64,000 nt of DNA, taken from positions 31,848 to 95,847 of the forward strand of contig DAONJL010000002.1 in the NCBI GenBank assembly GCA_035405645.1, in the 5' to 3' direction. The position numbers and the translations under genes are program-made. This document shows positions 46,404 through 56,744 of the stretch, one piece after another (the stretch's first letter is position 1; the number at the start of each line of letters is the position of its first letter). The DNA comes from DAONJL01 sp035405645 [NCBI: bacterium] (GTDB taxonomy: Bacteria; JAGOBX01; DAONJL01). The notes under the pieces are model-generated. The model had not been told where the DNA came from. It made no database searches and saw nothing but the letters and a program-made list of their open reading frames with translations.

Positions 46404-47049
46404 AAGCCTCTTTTAATGCTGTATATAATTTCTCTAATAAATTTATTTTTTCATTAAGTGTTTTCTTATCTTTATCTAATGCTGCGGCTTTTACATCTGC
46501 TAATAATCGTAAGAAATAATTATATAAAAATTTTACCTCTGGAAAAAAAATATTTTTTTCAATAAATTTATTTTGCACTAAATGAATAAAATAAATAATC
46601 TGGTCTGATTCAAGAATAATATCTTTATAATTACTATTTTCTATATAATTATAAAGATGTTTTAAATCCAGTAATAAAAAATTTAATTCAGGAGCTGTCC
46701 CTTTTATATCAAAATTATTATATAATAAATATAGACTTTTTTTAAATTCAAGATATGTTTTTTCTATTTTCTCAATATTTTTTGTTTTAAAACTTTCAAT
46801 ATATTTTTGGAAATAATATTCTATCTTTTCTGAATCTTTTTTATTAATGTTTTTTATTAAATTATTTACTTCTTTTTTAAGATATGTATTTACTAAAAAA
46901 TTTGCTTCTATAAAATTATTTTTTCTGTAAACTTCTTCAATTGAATTTTCATAAAGCAATATTAAACCAATTTCTGGTGGTATTTCTTTGCTATATAAAA
47001 TTATTTCTATTATTAATAAAAAAAAAATAATTAATTTATTTTTTTTCAT
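46366..47049 (-). CDS. Exported helical protein of unknown function, upstream of the histidine kinase
   Basis: 227 aa with a signal peptide (MKKNKLIIFFLLIIEIILYS). The mature part is predicted almost wholly alpha-helical, Lys/Glu/Leu/Asn-rich, with no cysteine motif or known family that I recognise. Its 3' end overlaps the kinase start by 38 bp, so the two are translationally linked. It may be a periplasmic ligand-binding or modulating partner of the kinase sensor domain. There is no RBS before ATG 47049. A TTGAAA-17-TATAAA pair on the minus strand lies so close to the ATG that a leaderless mRNA is possible. Confidence 0.55.
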   Translation of the reverse strand: MKKNKLIIFFLLIIEIILYSKEIPPEIGLILLYENSIEEVYRKNNFIEANFLVNTYLKKEVNNLIKNINKKDSEKIEYYFQKYIESFKTKNIEKIEKTYLEFKKSLYLLYNNFDIKGTAPELNFLLLDLKHLYNYIENSNYKDIILESDQIIYFIHLVQNKFIEKNIFFPEVKFLYNYFLRLLADVKAAALDKDKKTLNEKINLLEKLYTALKEAYETKKFNWNFDR

Positions 47050-47193
47050 TTCTATTTTTTTATATAATACAAGAAAAAAATTTTCAAGAATTTAATAAAA
47101 TGAAACAAATCTATTAAAGATATATATTTTTAATTAAATTATTGAAAATTAAATTATCAAGAATATTTACATATTTTTATTAAAAATTTATTC

Positions 47194-47223
47194 TTGACTT
47201 ATTCAAAAAATAAATATTAAAAT
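47194..47223 (+). promoter_or_regulatory. Promoter of the dnaK operon
   Basis: TTGACT at 47194-47199, an 18-bp spacer and TAAAAT at 47218-47223, 35 bp before ATG 47258, which has an AGGTGG RBS. There is no CIRCE inverted repeat (TTAGCACTC type) in the 208-bp divergent gap, so HrcA control is not evident. Confidence 0.55.
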
Positions 47224-47257
47224 AATATGAATTTTTTTATAATCAGGTGGTAAAATT

Positions 47258-48988
47258 ATGCCAAATGAAAAAATTATTGGTATTGATTTTGGGACAACAA
47301 ATTCTGTAGTTGCTATTAAAGAAAGTGGAGAAATTATCGTTATACCTAATAAACGCGGAAATAGATTAACTCCATCTGCATTTGCTATTTCTAAAAATAA
47401 TGAATTATTAATAGGTGAAGTAGCAAAAAATCAAGCGGTTTTAAATCCTGAAAATACTGTTCTTTCAATTAAAAGATATATGGGTAAAGATTATAAAGTA
47501 AAAATACAGGAAAAAGAATTTACTCCTCAAGAAATTGCAGCAATGATTATCCGTGAACTTAAAGCCAGTGCAGAAAAATTTTTAGAAACAGAAATAACAA
47601 AAGCAGTTATTACTGTTCCTGCTTATTTTAATGATAATCAAAGACAGGCAACAAAAGATGCTGGTAAAATTGCTGGTCTTGATGTATTACGAATTATTAA
47701 TGAACCAACTGCTGCTGCTCTTGCTTATGGTATTACAAATAAAGATGCACAAACTGTTTTAGTTTATGATTTAGGTGGTGGCACTTTTGATGTTTCTATA
47801 CTTGAAATTGGCAGTGGCGTTTATGAAGTCATTGCAACTAATGGTAATAATTTTTTAGGCGGCGATGATTTTGATAATAAAATTATGGAATTTTTAGTTA
47901 ATAAATTTTATGATGAAACAAAAATTGATTTAACAAAAGATAGAATGGCATTACAAAAATTAAAAGAAGAAGCTGAAAATGCAAAAAAGATTCTATCTGA
48001 TGCTGAAATTGCGTCAATAAATATTCCTTTTATAACTGCTGATGAATCAGGACCTAAACATTTACAAACAACAATCTCTCGTGATATGTTTAATGAAATA
48101 ACAAAAGATTTAGTTGAGGCAACTTTAGAACCAATATTTAAAGCACTTGAAGATGCACATAAACATCCTGATGATATTGATAAAATATTGCTCGTCGGCG
48201 GGTCAACACGCATGCCAATTATTCAGGAAACATTAGAAAAAGTATTAAATAAAAAACCATCAAAAGTATTAAATCCTGATGAATGTGTTGCGGTTGGTGC
48301 TGCTATTCAGGCTTCAATTTTATCTGGAACTGATAAAGGTATTGTTTTAGTTGATGTTATTCCTCTTACTCTTGGTGTAAAAAATGAACCTGATATTTTT
48401 GTCCCTATTATTAAAAGAAATACACCTATTCCTGTTTGTGAAACAAACCTTTTTACAACTGTGTCTGATAATCAATCAGTTGTTGAAATACATATTTTAC
48501 AGGGCGAACGAAAAATTGCAAGTGAAAATGTTAGTTTAGGTAAATTTCAATTAGAAGGAATTAGACCAGGACGAGCAGGTGAACCCAGAATAGAAGTAAA
48601 ATTTGAAGTTGATGTTAATGGAATATTAAATGTTTCTGCAAGAGATATTGATACTAATGTAAAACAAGAAATTAAAATACAAACAAAGAACAGATTAACT
48701 GATGAACAAATAAAAGAAATGATTAAAAAAGCAGAAGAATTATTAGAGCAAGATACAAGAGCAGTAAATTTACAAAAATTAAGATTAAAAGTAGAACAGG
48801 AAATACGAATAGCAAAAACATTTTTAAAAGAATTAGAATTAGATGAAACATTAGAAAAGGAATTAAAGAATTTAATTCAAGAATTAGAACAAATTAAAAA
48901 TTCAGATAAATTAGAAGAAATACAATTAAAATATGAAGCATTAGAATATTTGAATAATGAAATAAAATTAGCACAAAATAAAAGATAA
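47258..48988 (+). CDS. dnaK: Hsp70 chaperone DnaK, short form
   Basis: 576 aa, against ~610-640 in most DnaK. IIGIDFGTTNSVVAI (phosphate-1), VPAYFNDNQRQATKDAG, INEPTAAALAYG, VYDLGGGTFDVSIL and LLVGGSTRMP mark the ATPase domain. VIPLTLGV begins the substrate domain. VLSIKRYMG runs into TPQEIAAMII without the ~24-residue insert usual in Gram-negative DnaK, as in Firmicutes. The helical lid is shorter and the acidic disordered tail is missing. grpE and dnaJ are not adjacent. It could be a second, specialised Hsp70 in the genome. The next gene begins 14 bp later. Confidence 0.9.
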   Translation: MPNEKIIGIDFGTTNSVVAIKESGEIIVIPNKRGNRLTPSAFAISKNNELLIGEVAKNQAVLNPENTVLSIKRYMGKDYKVKIQEKEFTPQEIAAMIIRELKASAEKFLETEITKAVITVPAYFNDNQRQATKDAGKIAGLDVLRIINEPTAAALAYGITNKDAQTVLVYDLGGGTFDVSILEIGSGVYEVIATNGNNFLGGDDFDNKIMEFLVNKFYDETKIDLTKDRMALQKLKEEAENAKKILSDAEIASINIPFITADESGPKHLQTTISRDMFNEITKDLVEATLEPIFKALEDAHKHPDDIDKILLVGGSTRMPIIQETLEKVLNKKPSKVLNPDECVAVGAAIQASILSGTDKGIVLVDVIPLTLGVKNEPDIFVPIIKRNTPIPVCETNLFTTVSDNQSVVEIHILQGERKIASENVSLGKFQLEGIRPGRAGEPRIEVKFEVDVNGILNVSARDIDTNVKQEIKIQTKNRLTDEQIKEMIKKAEELLEQDTRAVNLQKLRLKVEQEIRIAKTFLKELELDETLEKELKNLIQELEQIKNSDKLEEIQLKYEALEYLNNEIKLAQNKR

Positions 48989-49002
48989 TAGGCGGTGTGT
49001 AA

Positions 49003-50361
49003 ATGTCTAAAGTTAAATTTATTTTAAGTGAAAGTGAAATGCCTTTAAAATGGTATAATGTTTTACCTGATTTACCAGAACCTTTAAAACCACCATTAAA
49101 TCCTAAAACACTTCAACCTATCTCTCCAAATGATTTAGCAGTTATTTTTCCTGATGAATTATTAAAACAAGAAATGTCAACTGATAGTGAAATTCCAATA
49201 CCTGATGATGTCCTTGATATTTATTCTTTATATCGACCTACACCACTTGTTCGTGCTTTAAAATTAGAAAAAGCAATAAATACAAAATGTAAAATATTTT
49301 ATAAGAATGAAAGCGTTTCAGCACCAGGTAGTCATAAATTAAATACCGCAATTGCACAAGCATACTACAACAAAAAACAGGGGATTGAAAAAATTGTAAC
49401 TGAAACTGGTGCTGGTCAATGGGGTTCTGCTTTATCTCTTGCCTGTAAATTCTTAAATCTTAAATGTGAAGTTTATATGGTAAGAGTAAGTTATGAACAA
49501 AAACCATTTAGAAAATCACTTATGCATGTTTGGGGTGCTGATATTTTTCCAAGTCCATCAAATAGAACAAATGCAGGCCGTAAAATTTTACAAGAAAATC
49601 CACATTCTCCCGGATCACTTGGTATTGCGATTAGTGAAGCAATTGAAATTGCTGTCTCTGATAAAAAAACAAATTATTCATTAGGAAGTGTTTTAAATCA
49701 TGTTTTATTACATCAAACTATAATTGGTTTAGAAACAAAAAAACAATTTGAAAAATTTGGTTTTTTACCTGATGTTGTAATTGGTTGCTGTGGTGGTGGC
49801 TCAAATTTTGGTGGTATCGCTCTTCCTTTTGTAAGAAATAAATTAGATGGTAAAGATATTCGTTTGATTGCTGTTGAACCTTTTTCCTGTCCTTCATTAA
49901 CAAAAGGTGAATATAGATATGATTTTGGTGATACTGTTGGGCTTACTCCATTATTATTAATGTTCACATTAGGACATAATTTTATTCCACCTGAAATTCA
50001 TGCAGGTGGACTTCGTTATCATGGTGTTGCACCTATTATTAGCAATCTACATAAAAATAATATTGTTGAATCTATTGCTTATCATCAAAATGAAATCTTT
50101 AAATCTGCTGTATTATTTTCACAAACAGAAGGTATTTTACCTGCTCCAGAAACTTCTCATGCTATCCATTGTGCTATTGAAACTGCAAAAGAATATGATA
50201 AAAAAGGTATTGTGAAAAATATTGTATTTTGTTTTAGTGGTCATGGTCATTTTGATTTAACCTCTTATGATAAATATTTAGAAAATAAATTAGAAGATTA
50301 TGAATATCCTAAAGAAGAAATTTTAAAAGCATTAAAAGAATTACCTGAAATAAATATTTAA
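49003..50361 (+). CDS. trpB2: TrpB2-type tryptophan synthase beta-like protein
   Basis: 452 aa, PLP fold-type II. The N-terminal [19 protein letters not shown] and RPTPLVRA are typical of the TrpB2 group. [11 protein letters not shown] carries the PLP lysine, TETGAGQWG the substrate loop and [11 protein letters not shown] the phosphate cup. There is a GGCGGTG RBS. TrpB2 enzymes can make tryptophan from indole and serine and often lack a linked trpA, as here. It sits between dnaK and mtnA, 3 bp from the latter, an unusual context. A role in indole salvage is inferred. Confidence 0.88.
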   Translation: MSKVKFILSESEMPLKWYNVLPDLPEPLKPPLNPKTLQPISPNDLAVIFPDELLKQEMSTDSEIPIPDDVLDIYSLYRPTPLVRALKLEKAINTKCKIFYKNESVSAPGSHKLNTAIAQAYYNKKQGIEKIVTETGAGQWGSALSLACKFLNLKCEVYMVRVSYEQKPFRKSLMHVWGADIFPSPSNRTNAGRKILQENPHSPGSLGIAISEAIEIAVSDKKTNYSLGSVLNHVLLHQTIIGLETKKQFEKFGFLPDVVIGCCGGGSNFGGIALPFVRNKLDGKDIRLIAVEPFSCPSLTKGEYRYDFGDTVGLTPLLLMFTLGHNFIPPEIHAGGLRYHGVAPIISNLHKNNIVESIAYHQNEIFKSAVLFSQTEGILPAPETSHAIHCAIETAKEYDKKGIVKNIVFCFSGHGHFDLTSYDKYLENKLEDYEYPKEEILKALKELPEINI

Positions 50362-50363
50362 TT

Positions 50364-51401
50364 ATGGAACAAAGAAAAATTGATATTATTAAACCTATAA
50401 AATGGGAAGATAATAAAATTACTATTATTGACCAAACAAAACTACCAAATACTTTAATTTTCGAATCATATACTGATTATAAAGAATTTATTGAAGCAAT
50501 AAAACAATTAAAAGTGCGTGGTGCACCTGCATTAGGTATTGCTGGTGCTTATGCTTTTTTACTCGGTGTTAATAATATTAAAACTAATGATATAAATGAA
50601 TTTATTTCAGAAGCAAATAAAATTGCAAATGAAATTATTAAAGCACGACCAACAGCAATAAATTTAAAATGGGCTGTTAGTAGAATGCTAAAAATAATTA
50701 CCAAAAATAAATCAATAGAAAAATTAAAAGAATTATTATCAAAAGAAGCTCTTGAAATTCATAATGAAGATTTAATGCTCTGTCAAAAAATTGGTGAAAA
50801 TGGTAATGCTTTAATTAAAAATGGTATGAAAATTCTTACTCATTGTAATGCTGGTGCTTTAGCAACTGGTGGTTATGGAACTGCACTTGCTATTATTTAT
50901 AAAGCTTTTGAAAGTGGAAAAAATATTACTGTTTATATTGATGAAACTCGTCCTTTATTACAGGGTGCTCGTTTAACTGCTTGGGAATTAACAAAAGCAG
51001 GAATTAATACTTATTTAATATCTGATAATATGGCTGGCTGGATTATGAAAAAAAGACAAATTGATTGTGTTATTGTTGGTGCTGATAGAATTGCTGCTAA
51101 TGGTGATACTGCAAATAAAATTGGCACTTACTCTTTAAGTATCCTTGCTAAATATCATAGTATTCCATTTTATATTGCTGCTCCATATTCAACTTTTGAT
51201 TTATCTTTAGCTAATGGCGAACAAATACCAATTGAAGAACGAAGTAAAGATGAAGTAATTAATTTTAATGGCAATAAAATCGCTCCTGCTGATGTTAATG
51301 TTGAAAATCCTGCTTTTGATATTACTCCTGCTGAAAATATTAATGCTATTATTACAGAAAAAAAAGTTTTCTTTAATCCTTTTAAATTTAGTGATTTTTA
51401 A
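50364..51401 (+). CDS. mtnA: S-methyl-5-thioribose-1-phosphate isomerase
   Basis: 345 aa, eIF2B-like isomerase of the methionine salvage pathway. VRGAPALGIAGAYAF near the N-terminus, THCNAGALATGGYGTAL with the catalytic Cys, DETRPLLQGARLTAWEL, VGADRIAANGDTANKIGTYSL with the catalytic Asp, and AAPYSTFD give the complete MtnA pattern. It converts 5-methylthioribose-1-P to methylthioribulose-1-P; some homologues handle deoxyribose or ribose derivatives instead. No other mtn gene is nearby. Confidence 0.9.
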   Translation: MEQRKIDIIKPIKWEDNKITIIDQTKLPNTLIFESYTDYKEFIEAIKQLKVRGAPALGIAGAYAFLLGVNNIKTNDINEFISEANKIANEIIKARPTAINLKWAVSRMLKIITKNKSIEKLKELLSKEALEIHNEDLMLCQKIGENGNALIKNGMKILTHCNAGALATGGYGTALAIIYKAFESGKNITVYIDETRPLLQGARLTAWELTKAGINTYLISDNMAGWIMKKRQIDCVIVGADRIAANGDTANKIGTYSLSILAKYHSIPFYIAAPYSTFDLSLANGEQIPIEERSKDEVINFNGNKIAPADVNVENPAFDITPAENINAIITEKKVFFNPFKFSDF

Positions 51402-51418
51402 ACAATAAGGAGTTTATA

Positions 51419-51673
51419 ATGAATACTTTGATAAATGATAATGTTATTACAATTATTCTTTTAGTCTTTATTGTTCTTGCTATTGTTGCTCTTTTTATTA
51501 TTAAAAAAAGTATAAATAAATTACGAGTAAGTATAATAAATTTAGAAAAAGAATTAAAGAAACCAAAAGCCAAAAAAGAAACCAAAAAACAACAAAGCGA
51601 TGAGACAGATGAAATGCTTTCTAATTTTGCAAAAAATATGGAAAAAGTAAAAAATAAATCAGAGAAAAAATAG
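51419..51673 (+). CDS. Small membrane protein with coiled-coil tail
   Basis: 84 aa with an AAGGAG RBS 7 bases before the ATG. One membrane segment (~9-28, ITIILLVFIVLAIVALFII) is followed by a Lys/Glu-rich helix (~30-84) likely to form a coiled coil in the cytoplasm. No family recognised. It precedes lepB and the PBP gene, so an envelope-related role is plausible. Confidence 0.6.
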   Translation: MNTLINDNVITIILLVFIVLAIVALFIIKKSINKLRVSIINLEKELKKPKAKKETKKQQSDETDEMLSNFAKNMEKVKNKSEKK

Positions 51674-51703
51674 TTTTAATTATGTAATAAGTAGCTTTTA
51701 AAA

Positions 51704-52711
51704 ATGAAAAAAAAGAATTTTCTTTATTATTTATTTTATCCTATCTTAATTATTTTAGAATGGTTACTCGTTCCAAAAAATTCCAGAGCAAAAGTAAGAG
51801 ATGGTTTTGAAACTCTGTTTGTTGCTTTTTTTATGGCTATGGTTCTACGCGCTTATGTTTTACAGGCTTTTTATATTCCTTCTTCTTCAATGGAATCTAC
51901 TCTTTTAATTGGTGACCATTTAATTGCTAATAAAGTTATTTTTAAATTATTTAAACCAGAAAGATATGATATTGTTATTTTTCAATATCCAGAAGATAAG
52001 GAATTTCCAGAACCAGAATATAATTATATAAAACTTGCTGGTGCTATTTTCTGGAATAAAACTGAAAAAAATTTTTTTAAAAAATTTCATTATTATATGC
52101 CAAAAGATTTTATTAAACGCTGTATTGGTTTACCTGGTGATGTAGTTGAAGTGACTGTTAAAAATAATCAAAAAATAGTTTTAATAAATTCAGAAAAAGA
52201 AAAATTTGATGGGTTTCAACATATATCAAATCAATTTGAACCAATTAGAGATTATTTTGGTCCGGTTCGTGTCCCTGCTAAAAATTCTGTTTTTAAATTA
52301 TCTGATTGTAATATTTATGAATTATTTTTTATTTCACAATATTTCTCCTTTTACAATAAAAATTTTAAGTTTGATTACAATGTTTATTTAAATAATGAAT
52401 TAGTCGATTATATTACTCTGCCAAATGGTTATAATTTATCTTTTAAAGAACAAAAATTATTTAATCTAATGTATTATTATCAAGCCTGTAAATTATTTAA
52501 TATTGATATACATATAAAATTTTTTAATTTTTTTCTTGATGATAAAAAAATTGAAGAAGTAAAATTTTCTGAAGATTGTTATTTTGTTCTTGGTGATAAT
52601 CGCGATAATAGTAAAGATAGCAGATTCTGGGGAGTATTACCTGAAAATTTTTTAAAAGGAACTGCTTTATTTAATTACTGGCCAGTAAATAGAATAAAAC
52701 TGATAAAATGA
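51704..52711 (+). CDS. lepB: Signal peptidase I with a large insert
   Basis: 335 aa. A membrane segment near 36-58 is followed by box B (IPSSSMEST, Ser62), box C-like GDHLIANKV and YDIVIFQYP, box D ([12 protein letters not shown], Lys138) and box E ([15 protein letters not shown], ~296-310). The Ser/Lys dyad is intact. The stretch between boxes D and E (~150-290) is much longer than in typical LepB and is unrecognised. It cleaves signal peptides on the outer face of the inner membrane, a heavy-use job given the many secreted proteins here. It overlaps the PBP gene by 4 bp. Confidence 0.9.
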   Translation: MKKKNFLYYLFYPILIILEWLLVPKNSRAKVRDGFETLFVAFFMAMVLRAYVLQAFYIPSSSMESTLLIGDHLIANKVIFKLFKPERYDIVIFQYPEDKEFPEPEYNYIKLAGAIFWNKTEKNFFKKFHYYMPKDFIKRCIGLPGDVVEVTVKNNQKIVLINSEKEKFDGFQHISNQFEPIRDYFGPVRVPAKNSVFKLSDCNIYELFFISQYFSFYNKNFKFDYNVYLNNELVDYITLPNGYNLSFKEQKLFNLMYYYQACKLFNIDIHIKFFNFFLDDKKIEEVKFSEDCYFVLGDNRDNSKDSRFWGVLPENFLKGTALFNYWPVNRIKLIK

Positions 52712-54684
52712 GATTAAAAAAAGACATCGACATAAATAAAAGATTTTTTTTTGCAATTTCTATTTGTGCTTTATTTGTAATAATTATTATTATTCGATTA
52801 TTTACTATTTCTCTTGCTAATTTCTGGGCTGATAAATTTGATGCTGAAAATATAAAAAAAATTGTTAAATATTCTTCTAATTTTAAAATACAGGAACCAA
52901 TTGAAATTGAACGAGGTCTTATTCTTGATAAAAATTTATCTCCATTAGCTAATAGTATTAAAACTATATCTCTTTCATTAAGACCTGATTTTATGCCTTT
53001 AGAACATAGAGAAATTATTGCTGATTCTATTGCTACTATTCTAAATTATTCTCAACAAGAAAAAAAAGCATTAATTGAAAAAATTTTTTCAGGTAAAAAA
53101 TTTATCTGGTTAAAAAGAAGAATTTCTCAGGATGAGTTTAAAAATATTGAAAATTCAATCACAAAATTTTTTAATAAAGGTGTATCTAAAATTGAAGAAT
53201 ATAAAAGAATTTATCCATCAGGTGAATATTTTTCAAATATTATTGGTTTTACTGGAATTGATAATAATGGTTTAGAAGGTATTGAACTCGCTTTTAATAA
53301 ATATCTCTATAATACTGATGAATATAAAATTTTTAAAACTCCTATTGGTGTTCTTACTGATAAAGAAAAAATTATTGATTCTTTTAATTTACCAAAAATA
53401 ATTTTAACTATTGATAAAAATATACAAACTTTTGTTTATGATGAATTATCTGCTGTTTGTAAAAAATTTGATGCTAAACGGGCTATGGGATTAGTTTTAA
53501 ATCCTAAAAATGGTGATATTCTTGCTATGGTTCGTTTTCCTTCTTTTGATAATAATAATTTTCAATTTTATGAGGATAAAAAAAATTGGCTTATTACTGA
53601 TATGTATGAACCTGGTTCAACTCTTAAAATTATTACTGTTGCTTCTTTAATTGAATCAAAAAATATTGATTTATCAAAAAAAATATATGATAAATCTTAT
53701 ATTACTATTTTTAATCATACTTATCATAATAGTGAAGAAATCGAACACGGTTGGATTGATATAAAAGAAGCATTTGTAAAATCAAGTAATGTTGGAATCA
53801 TTGAATTTTCAAAAAATTTGTCTTCTAAAACTTTTTATAACTTTTTAAGAGATTTTGGTCTTGGTATTCAAACTGGTATTGAATTACCAGGCGAAGAAAA
53901 AGGGAAACTTTTAAAACCTAATAAATGGTCGGGTCTTTCTAAATATTCAATTGCTATTGGTCAGGAAATTGCCGTTACTCCAATTCAATTAATTATGGCT
54001 TTATCTGTAATTCCAAATAATGGCATTTTACTTCAACCTCATATTATCAAGGAAATCCGTGATAATAATGACAATATTATTTTAAAGAAAAATATTACTT
54101 CTATAAGACAGGTAATTTCAAAAGCTACTGCTGATATTTTAAAAGATTTTATGATTGAAGTTGTTAAATCCGGGACAGGGAAAAAAGCATACATAGAAAA
54201 TGTTAAAGTAGCAGGAAAAACAGGAACAGCACAAAAAGCAGTTGCTGGTCGCTACGAAAAAGGAAAATATTATGCCTCTTTTTTTGGCTTTTTTCCTGCT
54301 GATAATCCTGAATATTCTATGCTTATTATCGTTGATGAACCTTCACCAAAATATGGAATTTATGGTGGTGATATCGCTGCACCTGCTTTTAAAAATATCG
54401 CATTAAAAATTCTTGAATATCAACAAAATATTGAAAATAAATATATTGTTGAAAAAATAAAATTTAATAAAATAAATAAAAAGAAATTAATAAAATCAGA
54501 TGAAATAAATTATTCAACACTAATTGATTTAACTGGTTATTCTTTTCGTGAAGCAGTAAAATACCTTACTTTAATTAATAAAAAATTTACTGTAAATGGT
54601 CATGGTTATGTAAAAAAACAAATTCCAGCGCCAGGAATAAATTTGAATAAAGTTAATAATGTTATTCTTTTTTTAGGTGAATAA
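52708..54684 (+). CDS. Class B penicillin-binding protein with C-terminal PASTA domain (FtsI/SpoVD-like)
   Basis: 658 aa. N-terminal membrane segment (~13-37), then the PBP dimerisation domain ([13 protein letters not shown]). Transpeptidase motifs: EPGSTLK (Ser304, Lys307), SSN (359-361) and GKTGTAQKA. The last ~60 residues ([16 protein letters not shown]) form a PASTA domain, as in SpoVD/PBP2x-type FtsI. It cross-links septal peptidoglycan. It is coupled to lepB by an ATGA overlap and not in a mra/dcw cluster. A second class B PBP lies at 62325. Confidence 0.88.
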   Translation: MRLKKDIDINKRFFFAISICALFVIIIIIRLFTISLANFWADKFDAENIKKIVKYSSNFKIQEPIEIERGLILDKNLSPLANSIKTISLSLRPDFMPLEHREIIADSIATILNYSQQEKKALIEKIFSGKKFIWLKRRISQDEFKNIENSITKFFNKGVSKIEEYKRIYPSGEYFSNIIGFTGIDNNGLEGIELAFNKYLYNTDEYKIFKTPIGVLTDKEKIIDSFNLPKIILTIDKNIQTFVYDELSAVCKKFDAKRAMGLVLNPKNGDILAMVRFPSFDNNNFQFYEDKKNWLITDMYEPGSTLKIITVASLIESKNIDLSKKIYDKSYITIFNHTYHNSEEIEHGWIDIKEAFVKSSNVGIIEFSKNLSSKTFYNFLRDFGLGIQTGIELPGEEKGKLLKPNKWSGLSKYSIAIGQEIAVTPIQLIMALSVIPNNGILLQPHIIKEIRDNNDNIILKKNITSIRQVISKATADILKDFMIEVVKSGTGKKAYIENVKVAGKTGTAQKAVAGRYEKGKYYASFFGFFPADNPEYSMLIIVDEPSPKYGIYGGDIAAPAFKNIALKILEYQQNIENKYIVEKIKFNKINKKKLIKSDEINYSTLIDLTGYSFREAVKYLTLINKKFTVNGHGYVKKQIPAPGINLNKVNNVILFLGE

Positions 54685-54689
54685 AAATT

Positions 54690-55349
54690 ATGAAAACAAT
54701 TAAAAAAAATAGTTCTAATTTTAAAAAAAAATTTCAATCTTATTTTTTAACTGGTTTTATTTCCATTTTTCCTTTTCTTGCTACTATTTATATAATTAAA
54801 ATTATTTTTCTTTTTATTAAAAATAATTTTCCAATTGAAGTATTATCAAAAATTCATCCAATTATTAATTATCCAATTATTTTCCCTATTTTCACTCTAA
54901 TATTAGCAACTGTTTTTTCTATTTTATTTTTAACTTTATTTGGTTTCTTTATTTCAAATTTTATTGGAAAAAAAATTTTTTTGTTTTTAGAAAAATTTTT
55001 ATTTAAAGTTCCTATAATAAATAAAATCTATAACTGGCTTAAACAACTTATTCTTTCATTTTCTTTAACTAATAAAGATTTATTAAAAAAAGTTGTGCTT
55101 GTGGAATTCCCTAAAAAAGGAACATTTACGATTGGGTTTATTACTTCTATTGTTGATAAAAAAATTTTTAAGAATCTTCAAAATGATAATCTGAATTATT
55201 ATTTTATCTATGTACCTACTACGCCTAATCCAACTTCAGGTTATTTATTAATTTTTAATGAAAATGAAATTACTGAATTAAATATATCAACAGAAGAAGC
55301 AATTAAATTAGTTATTTCATTAGGTTTTTATCATTTTAAAAATGAATGA
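54690..55349 (+). CDS. DUF502 membrane protein
   Basis: 219 aa with two strong membrane segments (~18-42 and ~60-90). KVPIINKIYNWLKQ and VVLVEFPKKGTFTIGFIT, followed by VPTTPNPTSGYLL, match the DUF502 family of inner-membrane proteins found in many bacteria and plants. The function is not established. It lies 5 bp after the PBP gene and overlaps the DUF115 gene by 8 bp. Confidence 0.8.
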   Translation: MKTIKKNSSNFKKKFQSYFLTGFISIFPFLATIYIIKIIFLFIKNNFPIEVLSKIHPIINYPIIFPIFTLILATVFSILFLTLFGFFISNFIGKKIFLFLEKFLFKVPIINKIYNWLKQLILSFSLTNKDLLKKVVLVEFPKKGTFTIGFITSIVDKKIFKNLQNDNLNYYFIYVPTTPNPTSGYLLIFNENEITELNISTEEAIKLVISLGFYHFKNE

Positions 55350-56712
55350 TATTTTAAATAAAAATCTTATTCTTTTTAAGAAATATCATTGTGATATTTC
55401 TCTTCCTCTTAATTTTACTTCTTTAAATTTGGAAACTTTTAATAATTTACCTTTTAAAATTTTTTTTAATAATCAACAAATAATATTAAATAGTAAATAT
55501 AATCCAATAAAAGAAATTGAACGCCAATTTGAAAAAGATTATATTTTTAAAAATAAACCAATTATTTTTTTCGGTTTTGGTTTTGGCTTTATATTAAAAT
55601 TTATTAATTCTTCTCTTAATCTTCTTTCAAATAAAATAATTATTATTGAACCTTTTCCTGAAATATTTTTTACTGCTTTAAATATTACTGATTTTTCTAA
55701 TGAAGAACAAATTATAAAAAATATAACTTTTATTATTTCAGATTCAGAAGAAAAAATTTTAAAAAAATTATTTTCTATTATTTCTTTAAATGAATTAAAT
55801 ACAGTTAATTTTATTATTCATAAACCAACTTTCTCTTTATTATCAAATAAATTTAATAAAATCAAATCAATAATTGAACAAATAATTGAAAATAAAAATT
55901 TTGAAAATAAATTTGGTTCTTTAATGGAAAATAATTATCTATCAAATAAAAAATTTATTTCTTCTTCTTTTCCTATTTCAGATTTTATAAAACAAAATAA
56001 AAATAAATTTGAATTTGGATTTTTAATTTCTGCTGGACCTTCTCTTGATTTTTGTTATGCTGCAATAAAAAAATTAAAATCTAAAAATTCAATTATTGCT
56101 TCTGTTGATGCTGCTTTAATTCCTTTACTTGAAAATAGTATTATTCCAGATTTTGTTTTATCAATCGACCCACAACATTATATATTTGATTTTTATAATT
56201 ATCAAAAAGAATATAATTTTAATTTGATTTTCTCTTTATTATCTTCCCCTGATATTCACTCTTTTTCTTTTCAAAAAAAATATTATTTTGTTCCTTCACA
56301 ACATTTTGTTATTTCTAAATTTAATGATTATTATGAATCTGATAATTTTTTAGATGGTGGTGGTGCTGTTTCTACTTACCTTTTAGAACTTTTAATTAAA
56401 TTGAATTGCAAATCTATTTATTTTTTTGGACAAGATTTTTCTTTCCCTTTTTTTTATTTATATTCTAAATATTCTGCTTTTTATCTTAATGCTATTATTT
56501 CTTTAAATAAATTTAATTCAATTGAAACTATTAATTTTACTTCTTTTCTTAATTTTGAATATTTATCTGTTAATAATCTATATACTTCAAAAACATTATT
56601 GACTTATAAAAAAGAATTTGAAAATTTGATAAGAAAAAATAATCACATATCTTTTTTTAATGTAAATTCTTATGGGTTAAATATAAATAGTTCACAAAAT
56701 ATTTTTATTTGA
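55342..56712 (+). CDS. DUF115 / MptE-like protein
   Basis: 456 aa. FGFLISAGPSLDFCYAAIKK near residue 230 and ASVDAALIPLLENSIIPDFVLSIDPQ match the DUF115 (6-hydroxymethylpterin pyrophosphokinase MptE-like) domain. FFGFGFGFILKF earlier resembles the N-terminal part of motility accessory factor (Maf) proteins. Bacterial members transfer nonulosonic acids to flagellin in some species. No flagellar gene is here, so another glycan or a surface protein could be the target. There is no membrane segment. The domain call is fair; the reaction is unknown. Confidence 0.7.
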   Translation: MNDILNKNLILFKKYHCDISLPLNFTSLNLETFNNLPFKIFFNNQQIILNSKYNPIKEIERQFEKDYIFKNKPIIFFGFGFGFILKFINSSLNLLSNKIIIIEPFPEIFFTALNITDFSNEEQIIKNITFIISDSEEKILKKLFSIISLNELNTVNFIIHKPTFSLLSNKFNKIKSIIEQIIENKNFENKFGSLMENNYLSNKKFISSSFPISDFIKQNKNKFEFGFLISAGPSLDFCYAAIKKLKSKNSIIASVDAALIPLLENSIIPDFVLSIDPQHYIFDFYNYQKEYNFNLIFSLLSSPDIHSFSFQKKYYFVPSQHFVISKFNDYYESDNFLDGGGAVSTYLLELLIKLNCKSIYFFGQDFSFPFFYLYSKYSAFYLNAIISLNKFNSIETINFTSFLNFEYLSVNNLYTSKTLLTYKKEFENLIRKNNHISFFNVNSYGLNINSSQNIFI

Positions 56713-56744
56713 TTTATTTTTTATAATATTTTATTTTTTATTTT

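Noticed and set aside
47050-47257. CIRCE/HrcA operator upstream of dnaK
   Set aside because: No TTAGCACTC-N9-GAGTGCTAA-like repeat is present.
47908-48213. 101-aa minus-strand ORF within dnaK
   Set aside because: Shadow of the dnaK frame; no independent support.
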